Below, piece by piece: positions 47,067 to 55,720 of a stretch of 56,763 nt of DNA. The notes under the pieces were generated by a model. That model saw only the letters and a list, made by a program, of their open reading frames with translations, did no database searches and was not told the origin of the DNA. Position numbers and translations under genes: made by a program. Position 1 is the stretch's first letter; every line of letters starts with the position of its first letter. Source of the stretch: Acetobacter cerevisiae (GTDB taxonomy: Bacteria > Pseudomonadota > Alphaproteobacteria > Acetobacterales > Acetobacteraceae); NCBI RefSeq assembly GCF_001580535.1, contig NZ_LHZA01000143.1:1-56763 (forward strand), in the 5' to 3' direction.

Positions 47067-48350
47067 TTACGGCGTCAGGCGGGCATGAATGGCGTCACCA
47101 TTATCAGGCGTACCATCCGCAATCTTGGCGGTAATCGTGCCGTCGTCTTCCCGAACGATGCGCACCATCTCTGCCCCTTGCTGGCGGGCCACAATCAGCG
47201 ATTCACTGATCATATCTTCAATGGAGCGCACCAGATCACGCGCGGAGGCCGAATCGCCCATGCGGCTCTGGCGGCGCATCACGTCAATCAGCAGCCCGGC
47301 ATCAATGCCGCCGGTTTCCACTTTCAGGCCGTAGCTTTCAATCATACCTTCGATTTCCAGCGCGGAAACGCGGGCAATATCCAGCCCCTTCAGGGCGCGG
47401 AACACAAAAATGCGGTCCAGACGGTTGAGCACTTCCGGTGCAAAGCCTGCCTGACGCAGTGCCTCGACCGACTCGGCGCGCATGCGGTCCGGGTCATTAT
47501 GCAGGCGGTCAGCAATTTCCGTCAGCGCATCGGTGGCAATGTTGGAGGTCAGCACAAAAATGCAGCGTACGGTGGAAATCTGCTGCCCGGTGGAGGCTTC
47601 CGTCACATGCCCGTCATTCCAGGCAGTCAGGAACTTTTTGAAGACATCCGGGTGGGCTTTTTCAATTTCGTCCAGCAGCACCACGGCATCCGGCTTTTCC
47701 TTCAGGCCGCCGGTCAGCTTGCCGTACGTGTCGGACCCTACATAGCCTTTGGGGGAGCCAAAAAGCTGGGTGGCGGCATGCGGGCTGCTCATCTGCGTCA
47801 TGTCAAAATGCAGCAGAGGGCGTTCAAGCTGGCGGGCCAGCTGTTTGGCCAGATAGGTTTTGCCGGTGCCGGGTGGGCCTGCCAGCAGGAAGATGCCGAC
47901 CGGTTTGCCGCGCACCTGGAGCGCCAGACGGCGGCGCAGCTGCGTGGCAATATCCTCACACACCTGATCCTGCCCGATAACGCGGGCGCGCAGGTTGGCA
48001 GCCAGTTCCTCGGCATCAATTGTTGTTTCCCGCTGTTCCCGCGCCAGCATTTCTTCCAGCGCGTTGCGGTTGGTCAGTCTGGCGAGAACGTCCATCATCC
48101 ACCCCCGTCGGCGTAAAAGGCCCTTGCGTGCGAGCCGTTCAGCGCGTGTTTCAAATAACAGCCCCCCGATTGTCAGCACTCCACCCAGAGCAGCCAGCAC
48201 CGGCCATGCAGGCGCGCACCACTCCATGAAGTGGGTCAGGGAGGCCAGCGAGAGGTGCAGGCTGATGGCCATCTGGACACTGGCAAGCACCAGAAAGATG
48301 ACCATCATCAGCGGCATCAGCCGGTTAAGGGCCGGGAGCAGGCCTTTCAT
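47067..48350 (-). CDS. Membrane-anchored AAA+ protein with a single ClpB/ClpA D2-like module
   Basis: A 427-residue protein with two N-terminal membrane helices (about residues 10-33 and 47-66), then one AAA+ module. It carries Walker A GPPGTGKTYLAK (about residues 157-168), the aromatic pore loop GSPKGYVGSD, Walker B VVLLDEIEKAHPDV, sensor 1 FVLTSN, arginine finger in PEVLNRLDRIFVF, and sensor 2 ASARDLVRSIE. All key residues are present, so it should hydrolyse ATP and thread polypeptide. There is no Clp N-domain, D1 or middle domain, and no visible ClpP-binding loop. It resembles the D2 half of ClpA/ClpB placed on a membrane anchor, with FtsH-like topology but no protease. Start overlaps the upstream stop by ATGA. 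Confidence 0.85.
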   Translation of the reverse strand: MKGLLPALNRLMPLMMVIFLVLASVQMAISLHLSLASLTHFMEWCAPAWPVLAALGGVLTIGGLLFETRAERLARKGLLRRRGWMMDVLARLTNRNALEEMLAREQRETTIDAEELAANLRARVIGQDQVCEDIATQLRRRLALQVRGKPVGIFLLAGPPGTGKTYLAKQLARQLERPLLHFDMTQMSSPHAATQLFGSPKGYVGSDTYGKLTGGLKEKPDAVVLLDEIEKAHPDVFKKFLTAWNDGHVTEASTGQQISTVRCIFVLTSNIATDALTEIADRLHNDPDRMRAESVEALRQAGFAPEVLNRLDRIFVFRALKGLDIARVSALEIEGMIESYGLKVETGGIDAGLLIDVMRRQSRMGDSASARDLVRSIEDMISESLIVARQQGAEMVRIVREDDGTITAKIADGTPDNGDAIHARLTP

Positions 48351-48940
48351 TGCGCAATCACCGTCAGGCCAAGTGTGTCACCCTGATGCATGATGGGCAG
48401 GGCCTGCGGGCCAAACATGGTCACCACACCGCTGCCTATCCCGACATTACCGGGGTCAGACGACGGAATGATATCAACATTTCCGGCGACTGTAATGGGA
48501 AGAATGAGAACCGTTGGTTTAGGCTGAAGCAGCACGGTCTGGCGTGTGGTTCCACAAATCACGGTCACAGTGCCTCCTGCTCCGGTTGCATCAAAAATCG
48601 GCATAGCCACCAGCCGCAATTCCCGCCGTTTGACGGCTGCCAGAATATCGGCCTGTTCTTTTTCAGAAAAGCTGGACATGGCCAGCGCATCAGCCGCCTT
48701 GTCCGGCGCAATGAGGGAAAACTGCACGCCGGGGCGCGGCTGCGCGGTCCCGCTATTCTGGTCCGCAGCACCCCCGGCAAGAGGAGCGGTGCTCTCCCCG
48801 GTGCTGGAGCCAGAATAATGATAACCGGCCCCGGCTACCAGAGCGCAGGTGGCAAGCGCCACCATAAGGAGGCGGAAATGGGAGGGTTTTTCCTCTTTTT
48901 CCGTCTGTGCCTTGTATGCGGGGTCAGGCGAATGAGTCAT
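48347..48940 (-). CDS. Unknown single-pass membrane protein, AAA+ partner
   Basis: I do not recognise this 197-residue product. With ATG at 48940 it has a short charged cytoplasmic N-terminus (about 22 residues), one membrane helix (about residues 24-42) and a periplasmic part. A Gly/Ser/Thr-rich linker precedes a domain with SFSEKEQADILAAVKRRELRLVAMPIF and a beta-rich C-terminal half (TVTVICGTTRQTVLLQP to the end). The beta-rich part might bind metal or other proteins, but nothing specific is seen. It overlaps the AAA+ gene by 4 bases, so the two are translated together. The longer open frame to 49033 is less likely. Confidence 0.75.
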   Translation of the reverse strand: MTHSPDPAYKAQTEKEEKPSHFRLLMVALATCALVAGAGYHYSGSSTGESTAPLAGGAADQNSGTAQPRPGVQFSLIAPDKAADALAMSSFSEKEQADILAAVKRRELRLVAMPIFDATGAGGTVTVICGTTRQTVLLQPKPTVLILPITVAGNVDIIPSSDPGNVGIGSGVVTMFGPQALPIMHQGDTLGLTVIAQ

Positions 48941-49136
48941 GAAGCAATCAGACATACCCGGGCAGGAAAGTGCAAGTTCTGAGCTCTTAGCAAAGCCCGG
49001 AAAAGAACGCATGCCCATTAATTTCTTTTTCACGAATTCGCGGGCCGGGGCGGCTCGACTCTGTTTCCGCCCTTGCAGCCTGGCAGTGTATCCCCTACAT
49101 GAAGGATCATCCTTTCATTGAATCAGAATTTTGGGG

Positions 49137-49162
49137 GGTGGCCTTGACGGGCCGCCTTTTTT
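49137..49162 (+). terminator. Intrinsic terminator-like hairpin abutting the rimP start
   Basis: GGTGGCC (49137-49143) pairs with GGCCGCC (49150-49156) around a TTGACG loop, then six T residues (49157-49162). The T-run ends three bases before the TTG start of rimP. There is no gene upstream on this strand for it to end, so a leader attenuator for the rimP-nusA-infB operon is the best reading. A 25-codon frame (ATG 49099, stop 49174-49176) runs through it. Confidence 0.75.
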
Positions 49163-49165
49163 GCA

Positions 49166-49750
49166 TTGGACGCTGATCTGCCTGCTCATTCCGATCTTGA
49201 AGCCCGGCTTGTCGCCCTTGTGGCGCCAACGCTGGAAGACCTGGGATATGAAATTGTCCGCGTTGCGGTGCTGGGGCGTGAAAGCCCGACCGTGCAGATC
49301 ATGGCTGACCGTGCCGATGGTTCGCTGATCAGCGTGGAAGACTGTGAACGTATCAGTCATGCAGTAGGCGCTGTGCTGGACGTGGAAGACCCCATTCCGG
49401 GGGCGTGGACTCTTGAAGTCTCGTCTGCGGGAATCGACCGGCCGCTGACCCGTGCCAAGGACTGGAACCGGTTTGCCGGGCATCAGGCCAAGGCCGAAGT
49501 GCTGGTGCCGATTGATGGCCGCCGCCGGTTTTCCGGTGTTGTGCTTGGGGCGGAAGATGGTATTGCCCGGCTGCGGCTGGATGATGGGACCGAGGCCGCG
49601 CTGCCGCTGGAAGAAATCCGGCGGGCAAGACTGGTCCTGACAGATGCCCTGATCGAGGCGAGTGCGCAGATGGCGCGCCCGACTGAGACGGGTGAAGAAG
49701 AAAAGAGCAAGGCCGGGGAAGAAGATCCGGCCGGGCGCAAGTTACACTGA
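49166..49750 (+). CDS. rimP: Ribosome maturation factor RimP
   Basis: A 194-residue factor for 30S subunit maturation. The N-terminal domain ([24 protein letters not shown]) and [35 protein letters not shown] SM-like C-terminal domain are clear. The TTG start at 49166 is forced because an in-frame stop lies at 49145 and no other start codon is between. The C-terminal 35 residues are an acidic, charged tail. No Shine-Dalgarno is seen; the region just upstream is a terminator hairpin. It heads the conserved rimP-nusA-infB-rbfA operon. Confidence 0.9.
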   Translation: MDADLPAHSDLEARLVALVAPTLEDLGYEIVRVAVLGRESPTVQIMADRADGSLISVEDCERISHAVGAVLDVEDPIPGAWTLEVSSAGIDRPLTRAKDWNRFAGHQAKAEVLVPIDGRRRFSGVVLGAEDGIARLRLDDGTEAALPLEEIRRARLVLTDALIEASAQMARPTETGEEEKSKAGEEDPAGRKLH

Positions 49751-49780
49751 TCAAGCCGCCTGCTTTGGAGAGCTGAGAGT

Positions 49781-51313
49781 ATGGATACCTCTGTTTCCCG
49801 TCCTGAACTGCTGCTGGTTGCAGATGCTGTCTCGCGCGAGAAGGGAATCGAGCGCGAGGAAGTTCTGGAGGCCATGGAGCAGGCCATCCAGAAGGCCGGT
49901 CGTGCAAAATACGGGCACGAAAAAGATATTCGCGCGACAATCGACCGCCGCACGGGGGAAGTCCGTCTTTCTCGCTGGACGGAAGTTGTCGAGACGGTAG
50001 AGAACGAAGAAACTCAGATTCCGCTGGCGATTGCCTGCAAATTCCAGCCGGAAATCAAGGCTGGGGAGTATCTGGTTGATCCGCTGCCGCCGATTGATTT
50101 CGGCCGCATTGCCGCCCAGACCGCCAAGCAGGTGATTGTTCAGCGCGTGCGTGAATATGAGCGCAAGCGCCAGTACAATGAGTTCAAGGATCGTGTAGGC
50201 GAGATCATCAACGGCACCGTCAAGCGGACCGAGTATGGCAACCTCATGGTTGAAATCGGCTCTGCGGAAGCGCTGCTGCGCCGTGATGAGCTGATCCCGC
50301 GTGAAACGTTCCGCAACTCGGACCGCGTGCGTGCGTATATCTATGATGTGCGTGACGAACCGCGTGGCCCGCAGATCTTCCTGTCCCGCACGCATCCGGC
50401 CTTCCTGGCTAAGCTGTTTGCGCAGGAAGTGCCGGAAATCTACGACGGCATCATCGAAATCAAGGCTGTGGCGCGTGACCCAGGGTCCCGTGCGAAAATG
50501 GCCGTGATCTCCCGTGATGCGTCCATCGATCCGGTCGGTGCCTGCGTTGGTATGCGTGGCTCCCGCGTGCAGGCCGTTGTGGCCGAATTGCAGGGTGAAA
50601 AAATCGATATCATCCCCTGGAGCCCGCAGGCTGCCACCTTCGTGGTGAACGCCCTTGCTCCGGCTGAAGTCAGCAAAGTGGTGATGGATGAAGAAGCTGG
50701 GCGCGTTGAAGTCGTGGTGCCGGATGAGCAGCTGTCGCTGGCCATCGGGCGTCGTGGCCAGAACGTGCGTCTGGCCAGCCAGCTGACGCGCTGGGATATT
50801 GATATCCTGACCGAGGCTGAAGAATCCGAGCGTCGTCAGGAAGAATTCCGTCGTCGGACCAATCTGTTTGTGGAAGCGCTGGACGTTGATGACGTCATTG
50901 CAGGGCTGCTGGTCACAGAAGGGTTCCACACGATCGAAGAACTGGCCTATGCTGACCCGGACGAGCTGATTGGGATCGAAGGGTTTGACGAGTCGGTCGT
51001 CAGTGAGCTGGTTCAGCGCGCTGAAGGCTATCTGGTGCGTCAGGAAGAAAACCTTGATACCAAGCGCCGTGAGCTTGGTGTGACGGACGATATTGCCAAT
51101 CTCGGGGTCTTCACAAACCAGATGCTTGTGACGTTGGGCGAAAAAGGTGTAAAAACCCTTGACGACCTCGCGGACCTGGCTGGTGACGAGCTTGTCGAGA
51201 TTCTCGGATCCGATGCTATTGAGGAAGATGCTGCCAATGAAATCATCATGGCGGCACGTGCTCACTGGTTTGATGGAGAAGAGGGTAAGCCTTCCGGTCA
51301 GGAAGAGGGCTAA
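49781..51313 (+). CDS. nusA: Transcription termination/antitermination factor NusA
   Basis: The 510-residue RNA polymerase-associated factor that modulates pausing, termination and antitermination. Domains in order are the N-terminal RNAP-binding domain (about residues 1-130), S1 (about 135-200, [19 protein letters not shown]), KH1 ([19 protein letters not shown]), KH2 ([16 protein letters not shown]) and C-terminal helix-hairpin-helix repeats (from about 365; [17 protein letters not shown] and a second copy). Start ATG at 49781 has GGAG upstream. It lies 30 nt after rimP. Confidence 0.97.
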   Translation: MDTSVSRPELLLVADAVSREKGIEREEVLEAMEQAIQKAGRAKYGHEKDIRATIDRRTGEVRLSRWTEVVETVENEETQIPLAIACKFQPEIKAGEYLVDPLPPIDFGRIAAQTAKQVIVQRVREYERKRQYNEFKDRVGEIINGTVKRTEYGNLMVEIGSAEALLRRDELIPRETFRNSDRVRAYIYDVRDEPRGPQIFLSRTHPAFLAKLFAQEVPEIYDGIIEIKAVARDPGSRAKMAVISRDASIDPVGACVGMRGSRVQAVVAELQGEKIDIIPWSPQAATFVVNALAPAEVSKVVMDEEAGRVEVVVPDEQLSLAIGRRGQNVRLASQLTRWDIDILTEAEESERRQEEFRRRTNLFVEALDVDDVIAGLLVTEGFHTIEELAYADPDELIGIEGFDESVVSELVQRAEGYLVRQEENLDTKRRELGVTDDIANLGVFTNQMLVTLGEKGVKTLDDLADLAGDELVEILGSDAIEEDAANEIIMAARAHWFDGEEGKPSGQEEG

Positions 51314-51338
51314 GCAGGTCTTTCGGGCCTGACGAACA

Positions 51339-51992
51339 ATGAGTGGTGATTTGCCCGAAGCGTATGATGATGAGAAAGGTCCCCTGCGGCGTTGCGCGGT
51401 AACGCGTGAGCAGGGGCAGCCTGCCCTGATGATACGGTTTGTGGTATCACCCTCTGGTGTGGTGGTGCCGGATCTGGACGCTCGCCTTCCCGGTCGGGGA
51501 ATATGGTTGAGCGCCCGGCGGGATGTGATAGAACAGGCCCGCAAACGCGGTGTGTTCGCACGGGCTGCGCGGTGTCAGGTTACGGTGCCGGAGGATCTGT
51601 CTGCTCAGGTAGAGGCAGGTCTGCACCGGCGGATGGTGGAACTTCTTGGGCTGGCACGGCGTGCCGGGCAGTCCATAAGCGGTTTTATGAAGGTGCGGGA
51701 ATGGGTCACACAGCGTCGTGCTGTCGTGATTGTTCACGCATCGGATGGAAGCGGAGATGAACTTGGTCGGCTCGTGTCGGGCGCCAGGGACCTCCCCGTG
51801 GTTGAGGCGCTTTCGACGGAAGACCTTGCAAAGGTTTTTGGGCGGGAGCGAGTTGTGAATGCGGCGCTGGCGGCCGGGGTTCTGGCCTCGCGTCTGTGTT
51901 GTGAGAATAAGCGTTTTTCGGGGGTTGCCGATGGTGGCTCCCGGGTTCGTCGGACCTTTCCGGCGGATGGGTGTGAACAGGCGGGTCAATGA
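51339..51992 (+). CDS. YlxR-type RNA-binding protein fused to an L7Ae-like domain
   Basis: A 217-residue product. The first 90 residues are a DUF448/YlxR domain ([21 protein letters not shown], then [17 protein letters not shown]) and the next part resembles a YlxQ/L7Ae ribosomal-type fold ([21 protein letters not shown] onward). This fusion is usual in alphaproteobacterial nusA operons. Function is not well defined; RNA binding is likely. The gene overlaps infB by four bases (ATGA). The C-terminal 30 residues look disordered. Confidence 0.85.
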   Translation: MSGDLPEAYDDEKGPLRRCAVTREQGQPALMIRFVVSPSGVVVPDLDARLPGRGIWLSARRDVIEQARKRGVFARAARCQVTVPEDLSAQVEAGLHRRMVELLGLARRAGQSISGFMKVREWVTQRRAVVIVHASDGSGDELGRLVSGARDLPVVEALSTEDLAKVFGRERVVNAALAAGVLASRLCCENKRFSGVADGGSRVRRTFPADGCEQAGQ

Positions 51993-54661
51993 GCGAAGGC
52001 AAGGATCAGGATCAGGGTAAGGGGCGTCTGTCCCTTCGACCGGCAGGGCGTTCGGAAGTCGGACGGACGGTTGATGCCGGGTCCGTGCGGCAGAGTTTCA
52101 GCCATGGGCGCTCGAAGGTTGTACAGGTTGAGGTGCGCAAAAAGCGTGGCCCCGGTACTCCTGGTAGCGCTGGTGGACGAGGTGCCGGTGGACGGGCCGG
52201 GGGTGGTCGTACCCTGACGGCTGCTGAACTGGCCATGCGCCAGCGTGTGCTGGCGGAACAGACAAAAGCAGCCGCTGAGGCTGAACGGCGCGAAGCCGAA
52301 CGGCGCGAACAGGAAAAAATTCAGATCCTGTCCGCTGCTGAAGAAGCGCGTCGTCGGGAAGAAGACGGAAAGCGCGCTGCAGAAGAGCAGGCCGCAGCTG
52401 AAGCTGAGGCAGAAGATGCCGAGCGTAAGGCTCGTATCGACTCCATCAAGCAGATTGAGCCGAAAGGCCCCGTTGTGTCGGCTGTGCCGATCCCGGGTGA
52501 AGTCACACTGGCTCCGCCGGTTAGCCGCCTGAAGCCTCTGGCTGAACGCGCCATCATGCCGGCGCGTCCGCTCAAACCGGCAACGCCGCGTCCGCAGCCT
52601 GCTACTGGCGCCGGTGCGGAAGCCCCGGCTGCACAGACCCTGCGTCTGCGTGGTCGTGGTGCAGAGGGTGAGGACGAACCGCGTCGTGCTCCCTCCCGTC
52701 GTCCGGGTGGTGGGGCTCCGCCAAACCGCAAGAGCGCTGGTCCCCGCAAGGGTGATTCCGGGCGTCGTGCAGGCCGTATTGACGTGCAGGCCGCGATCGA
52801 AGGTGATGATGACAAGACGCGTTCACTCGCATCTGTTCGTCGCCAGCGTGAGCGTGAACGCCGTCAGGCTGAACTCGAACGTCTGCGTGCCGATCAGGTC
52901 CGTGTGGTGCGTGATGTTATTCTGCCGGAAACCATTACCGTGCAGGAACTCGCCAACCGTATGGCCGCCCGTCAGGGTGAAGTCATCAAGGCGCTGATGA
53001 AAAACGGCGTTATGGCGACTGTCACGCAGAGCATTGATGCCGATACGGCTGAACTGATCGTTGAAGAATTCGGCCACCGTGTGCGCCGTGTTTCCGAAAG
53101 CGACGTTGAGCTGGGCATTGAAGGTGTTGAGGATCAGCCCGAAGAGCTGAAGTCTCGTCCGCCTGTTGTGACCGTGATGGGCCATGTTGACCATGGTAAG
53201 ACCTCCCTGCTTGATGCTCTGCGCACCACGGATGTGGCCGCAGGGGAAGCCGGTGGTATTACCCAGCATATCGGTGCCTATCAGGTTACTCTGAAGTCCG
53301 GCGCGAAAATCACGTTCCTGGATACACCTGGACATGAGGCGTTTACCGCCATGCGTGCCCGCGGTGCATCTATTACAGACGTGGTGGTGCTGGTGGTTGC
53401 TGCGGATGACGGCGTGATGCCGCAGACGATTGAAGCCATCAAACACGCCAAGGCTGCGAATGCGCCGATTATTGTGGCCATCAACAAGATCGATAAGCCG
53501 GGTGCCAATCCGGACCGGGTGCGGCAGGAACTGCTGAACCACGAGATTGTTGTGGAATCCATGAGCGGTGACGTTCAGGACGTTGAAGTGTCTGCCACCA
53601 AACGTCTGGGTCTGGACCAGCTGGAAGAAGCCATTCTTCTGCAGGCCGAGATTCTGGACCTGAAGGCAAACCCGGATCGCTCTGCTGAAGGCGCGGTGAT
53701 TGAAAGCCGTCTGGATCGAGGCCGTGGCTCCGTGGCCTCTGTGCTGGTGCAAAAAGGCACCCTGCATAAGGGCGACATTGTTGTGGCGGGTTCCGAATGG
53801 GGCCGTGTGCGTGCGCTGATTGATGACCGCGGTCGTCAGGTAGCGGATGCAACACCTTCCATGCCGGTGGAAATTCTGGGCCTGACTGGCGTGCCGTCTG
53901 CCGGTGCACCGTTTGTGGTCGTGGAAAATGAAAACCGCGCTCGTGAGATCTGTGAATTCCGTCAGCGTAAGCTGAAGGAGCATCAGGTTGCTGGTCAGGT
54001 TGCTGCGCGCGGCACGCTGGACCAGATGCTGGCCCGTATTCAGGCTGGTGAGCAGAAAGAAGTTGCGGTTCTTATCAAGGCCGACGTGCAGGGCTCTGCT
54101 GAAGCAATTCAGACAACAGTCCTCAAGCTGGCGCATGAAGAAGTTGCTGTGCGGGTGCTCAACGCAACGGTGGGGCAGATCACGGAAAGTGATGTGCAGT
54201 TCGCCAAGGCGTCTGATGCCATCATCATTGCCTTCAACGTGCGTGCCACGGCGCAGGCCCGTACACTCGCCCAGCGCGAGGGTGTGGAAATTCGCTACTA
54301 CTCCATCATCTATCAGGTGGCGGATGACGTGGAACAGCTGGTGCGCGGCAAGATTGCGCCCAAGCATCGCGAGAAGTTCCTGGGTTATGCCGAAATCCGC
54401 AAGGTTTTCGAAATTACCAAGGTCGGCAAAGTGGCCGGGTGTTACATTACAGAAGGCGTGGTCAAGCGCGGCTGTGGTGTGCGTCTGCTGCGTGATGGCG
54501 TGGTGATCCATGAAGGTGATCTGAGCCAGTTGAAGCGCTTCAAGGACGATGTGAAGGAAGTGGCCAAAGGCTACGAGTGCGGTCTGTCTTTCGCGGGGTA
54601 TAATGACCTGCGCGAAGGTGACGTGGTCGAGTGCTTTGAAAGCGAACTGGTGCCTGCATGA
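51989..54661 (+). CDS. infB: Translation initiation factor IF-2
   Basis: The GTPase that positions initiator fMet-tRNA on the ribosome; 890 residues. A long, charged, Arg/Ala/Glu-rich N-terminal region (about residues 1-310, with [15 protein letters not shown] coiled-coil) precedes the IF2_N domain and the G domain: [12 protein letters not shown] (G1, about residues 397-408), [10 protein letters not shown] (G2), DTPGHEAF (G3), NKIDK (G4), SATK (G5). Domains II, III and IV follow, ending [10 protein letters not shown]. Overlaps its neighbours on both sides by four bases. Confidence 0.97.
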   Translation: MSEGKDQDQGKGRLSLRPAGRSEVGRTVDAGSVRQSFSHGRSKVVQVEVRKKRGPGTPGSAGGRGAGGRAGGGRTLTAAELAMRQRVLAEQTKAAAEAERREAERREQEKIQILSAAEEARRREEDGKRAAEEQAAAEAEAEDAERKARIDSIKQIEPKGPVVSAVPIPGEVTLAPPVSRLKPLAERAIMPARPLKPATPRPQPATGAGAEAPAAQTLRLRGRGAEGEDEPRRAPSRRPGGGAPPNRKSAGPRKGDSGRRAGRIDVQAAIEGDDDKTRSLASVRRQRERERRQAELERLRADQVRVVRDVILPETITVQELANRMAARQGEVIKALMKNGVMATVTQSIDADTAELIVEEFGHRVRRVSESDVELGIEGVEDQPEELKSRPPVVTVMGHVDHGKTSLLDALRTTDVAAGEAGGITQHIGAYQVTLKSGAKITFLDTPGHEAFTAMRARGASITDVVVLVVAADDGVMPQTIEAIKHAKAANAPIIVAINKIDKPGANPDRVRQELLNHEIVVESMSGDVQDVEVSATKRLGLDQLEEAILLQAEILDLKANPDRSAEGAVIESRLDRGRGSVASVLVQKGTLHKGDIVVAGSEWGRVRALIDDRGRQVADATPSMPVEILGLTGVPSAGAPFVVVENENRAREICEFRQRKLKEHQVAGQVAARGTLDQMLARIQAGEQKEVAVLIKADVQGSAEAIQTTVLKLAHEEVAVRVLNATVGQITESDVQFAKASDAIIIAFNVRATAQARTLAQREGVEIRYYSIIYQVADDVEQLVRGKIAPKHREKFLGYAEIRKVFEITKVGKVAGCYITEGVVKRGCGVRLLRDGVVIHEGDLSQLKRFKDDVKEVAKGYECGLSFAGYNDLREGDVVECFESELVPA

Positions 54662-55128
54662 GCCGTCGAAACGGATCAGGCAAGGCAGGGATTGGAGGGC
54701 CGGCGGGGTATCTCGCCGGTCTTTCTCCTTTAGGGCCGTCTCAGCGCCAGTTGCGCGTGGGCGAAGAAGTGCGGCGTGTGCTGGCGGAACTGTTCGCCCG
54801 CACCACCTTCCGGGACCCGGATCTGGCAGATGCCACGGTCACGGTTACGGAAGTCCGGCTTTCTCCTGACTTTAAACACGCCACTGTCTTTGTGGCCCGT
54901 CTGGGCCGCAGTGATATTGATGCGTTGCTGCCTGCGCTCAAGCGGGTGGCGCCCTGGCTGCGTACACAGATGTCGCACAAGCTGCGTCTGCGTGCCGCAC
55001 CAGAACTGCACTTCCAGCCGGACACCACGCTGGATGTCGCCATGCATATGGATTCTCTGCTGAAATCCCCGGATGTTCAGCGCGATCTGACGGCTAAAGA
55101 TCAAGCCGACGAAGAACCGGAAGACTAA
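54658..55128 (+). CDS. rbfA: Ribosome-binding factor A
   Basis: A small 156-residue KH-fold protein that helps mature the 17S/16S rRNA 5' end in the 30S subunit. The family region starts with [20 protein letters not shown] (about residues 27-46), then [21 protein letters not shown], and [19 protein letters not shown] near the end. It overlaps infB by four bases and closes the operon. The N-terminal 25 Gly-rich residues extend the usual length slightly. Confidence 0.94.
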   Translation: MSRRNGSGKAGIGGPAGYLAGLSPLGPSQRQLRVGEEVRRVLAELFARTTFRDPDLADATVTVTEVRLSPDFKHATVFVARLGRSDIDALLPALKRVAPWLRTQMSHKLRLRAAPELHFQPDTTLDVAMHMDSLLKSPDVQRDLTAKDQADEEPED

Positions 55129-55150
55129 GACTTCCGGGGCTTCTGACTGT

Positions 55151-55603
55151 TCAGCTCTTCCAGGGCTGAACAACGGGGCGGATTGCAAAATTACTTTGAA
55201 TCCGCACCACACCCGGCATCCGGGATAATTCTTCTTTATGAATACGCTCATAGTCTGACATATCGCGCGCTTCTACGCGCAGCAGATAGTCAGCATCGCC
55301 TGTCATCAGGTAGCATTCCTTCACGTCCGGGCATTCCCGCGCGCGGCTTTCAAAGCGGCGCAGGCAGTCGTCTGTCTGGCGTTCCAGCGTGATCTGCACA
55401 ATGACGGTGGACATGCTGTGGACCGCGTTTTTATCAATAATGGCGCGATAACCCTGAATAACCCCTTCCTGTTCCAGAATTTTTACCCGACGCAGACAAG
55501 CGGACGGGGAGAGGCCAACTTTCTGGGCCAGCTCGGCATTACTCATGCGCCCGTCATGCTGGAGGTGGCGTAGAATCGAGTCTGTCAGGCGGTCGAAGAT
55601 CAT
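55151..55603 (-). CDS. lrp: Lrp/AsnC-family transcriptional regulator
   Basis: A 150-residue regulator with an N-terminal helix-turn-helix (ILRHLQHDGRMSNAELAQKVG, LSPSACLRRVKILEQEGVI) and a C-terminal RAM (AsnC ligand-binding) domain (TVIVQITLERQ, ECYLMTGDADYLLRV). The ATG at 55603 has AGGA upstream; the frame open to 56269 is antisense to alr and rejected. Divergent placement from an alanine racemase gene suggests regulation of alanine catabolism (dad genes), with alanine or leucine as effector. The intergenic repeats at 55626-55671 are likely binding sites. Confidence 0.92.
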   Translation of the reverse strand: MIFDRLTDSILRHLQHDGRMSNAELAQKVGLSPSACLRRVKILEQEGVIQGYRAIIDKNAVHSMSTVIVQITLERQTDDCLRRFESRARECPDVKECYLMTGDADYLLRVEARDMSDYERIHKEELSRMPGVVRIQSNFAIRPVVQPWKS

Positions 55604-55625
55604 AAGGCGATATCCTGCTTTTTTA

Positions 55626-55671
55626 CGCATTTTATAGAGAATTATGCCGCATATGTCGCATTTTATGCGAC
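55626..55671 (+). promoter_or_regulatory. Candidate Lrp operator between lrp and alr
   Basis: CGCATTTTAT occurs at 55626-55635 and again at 55657-55666, with starts 31 bp apart, three helical turns. The second copy is part of a perfect palindrome GTCGCAT-TTT-ATGCGAC (55655-55671). Phased AT-rich sites like these suit Lrp, which binds as a multimer. The location between divergent regulator and target genes supports this. Confidence 0.55.
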
Positions 55672-55720
55672 TGATCGACAGGATATGCCATAGGTTTTTT
55701 GTTAAGGTTTTGGGATCGAA

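Noticed and set aside
49751-51544. A 597-codon minus-strand ORF across nusA
   Set aside because: It is antisense to NusA, whose S1 and KH domains are clear. The reverse frame stays open only because of codon bias.
52823-54511. A 562-codon minus-strand ORF across infB
   Set aside because: It has a His/Asn-rich composition and no motif, and it is antisense to the IF-2 G domain.
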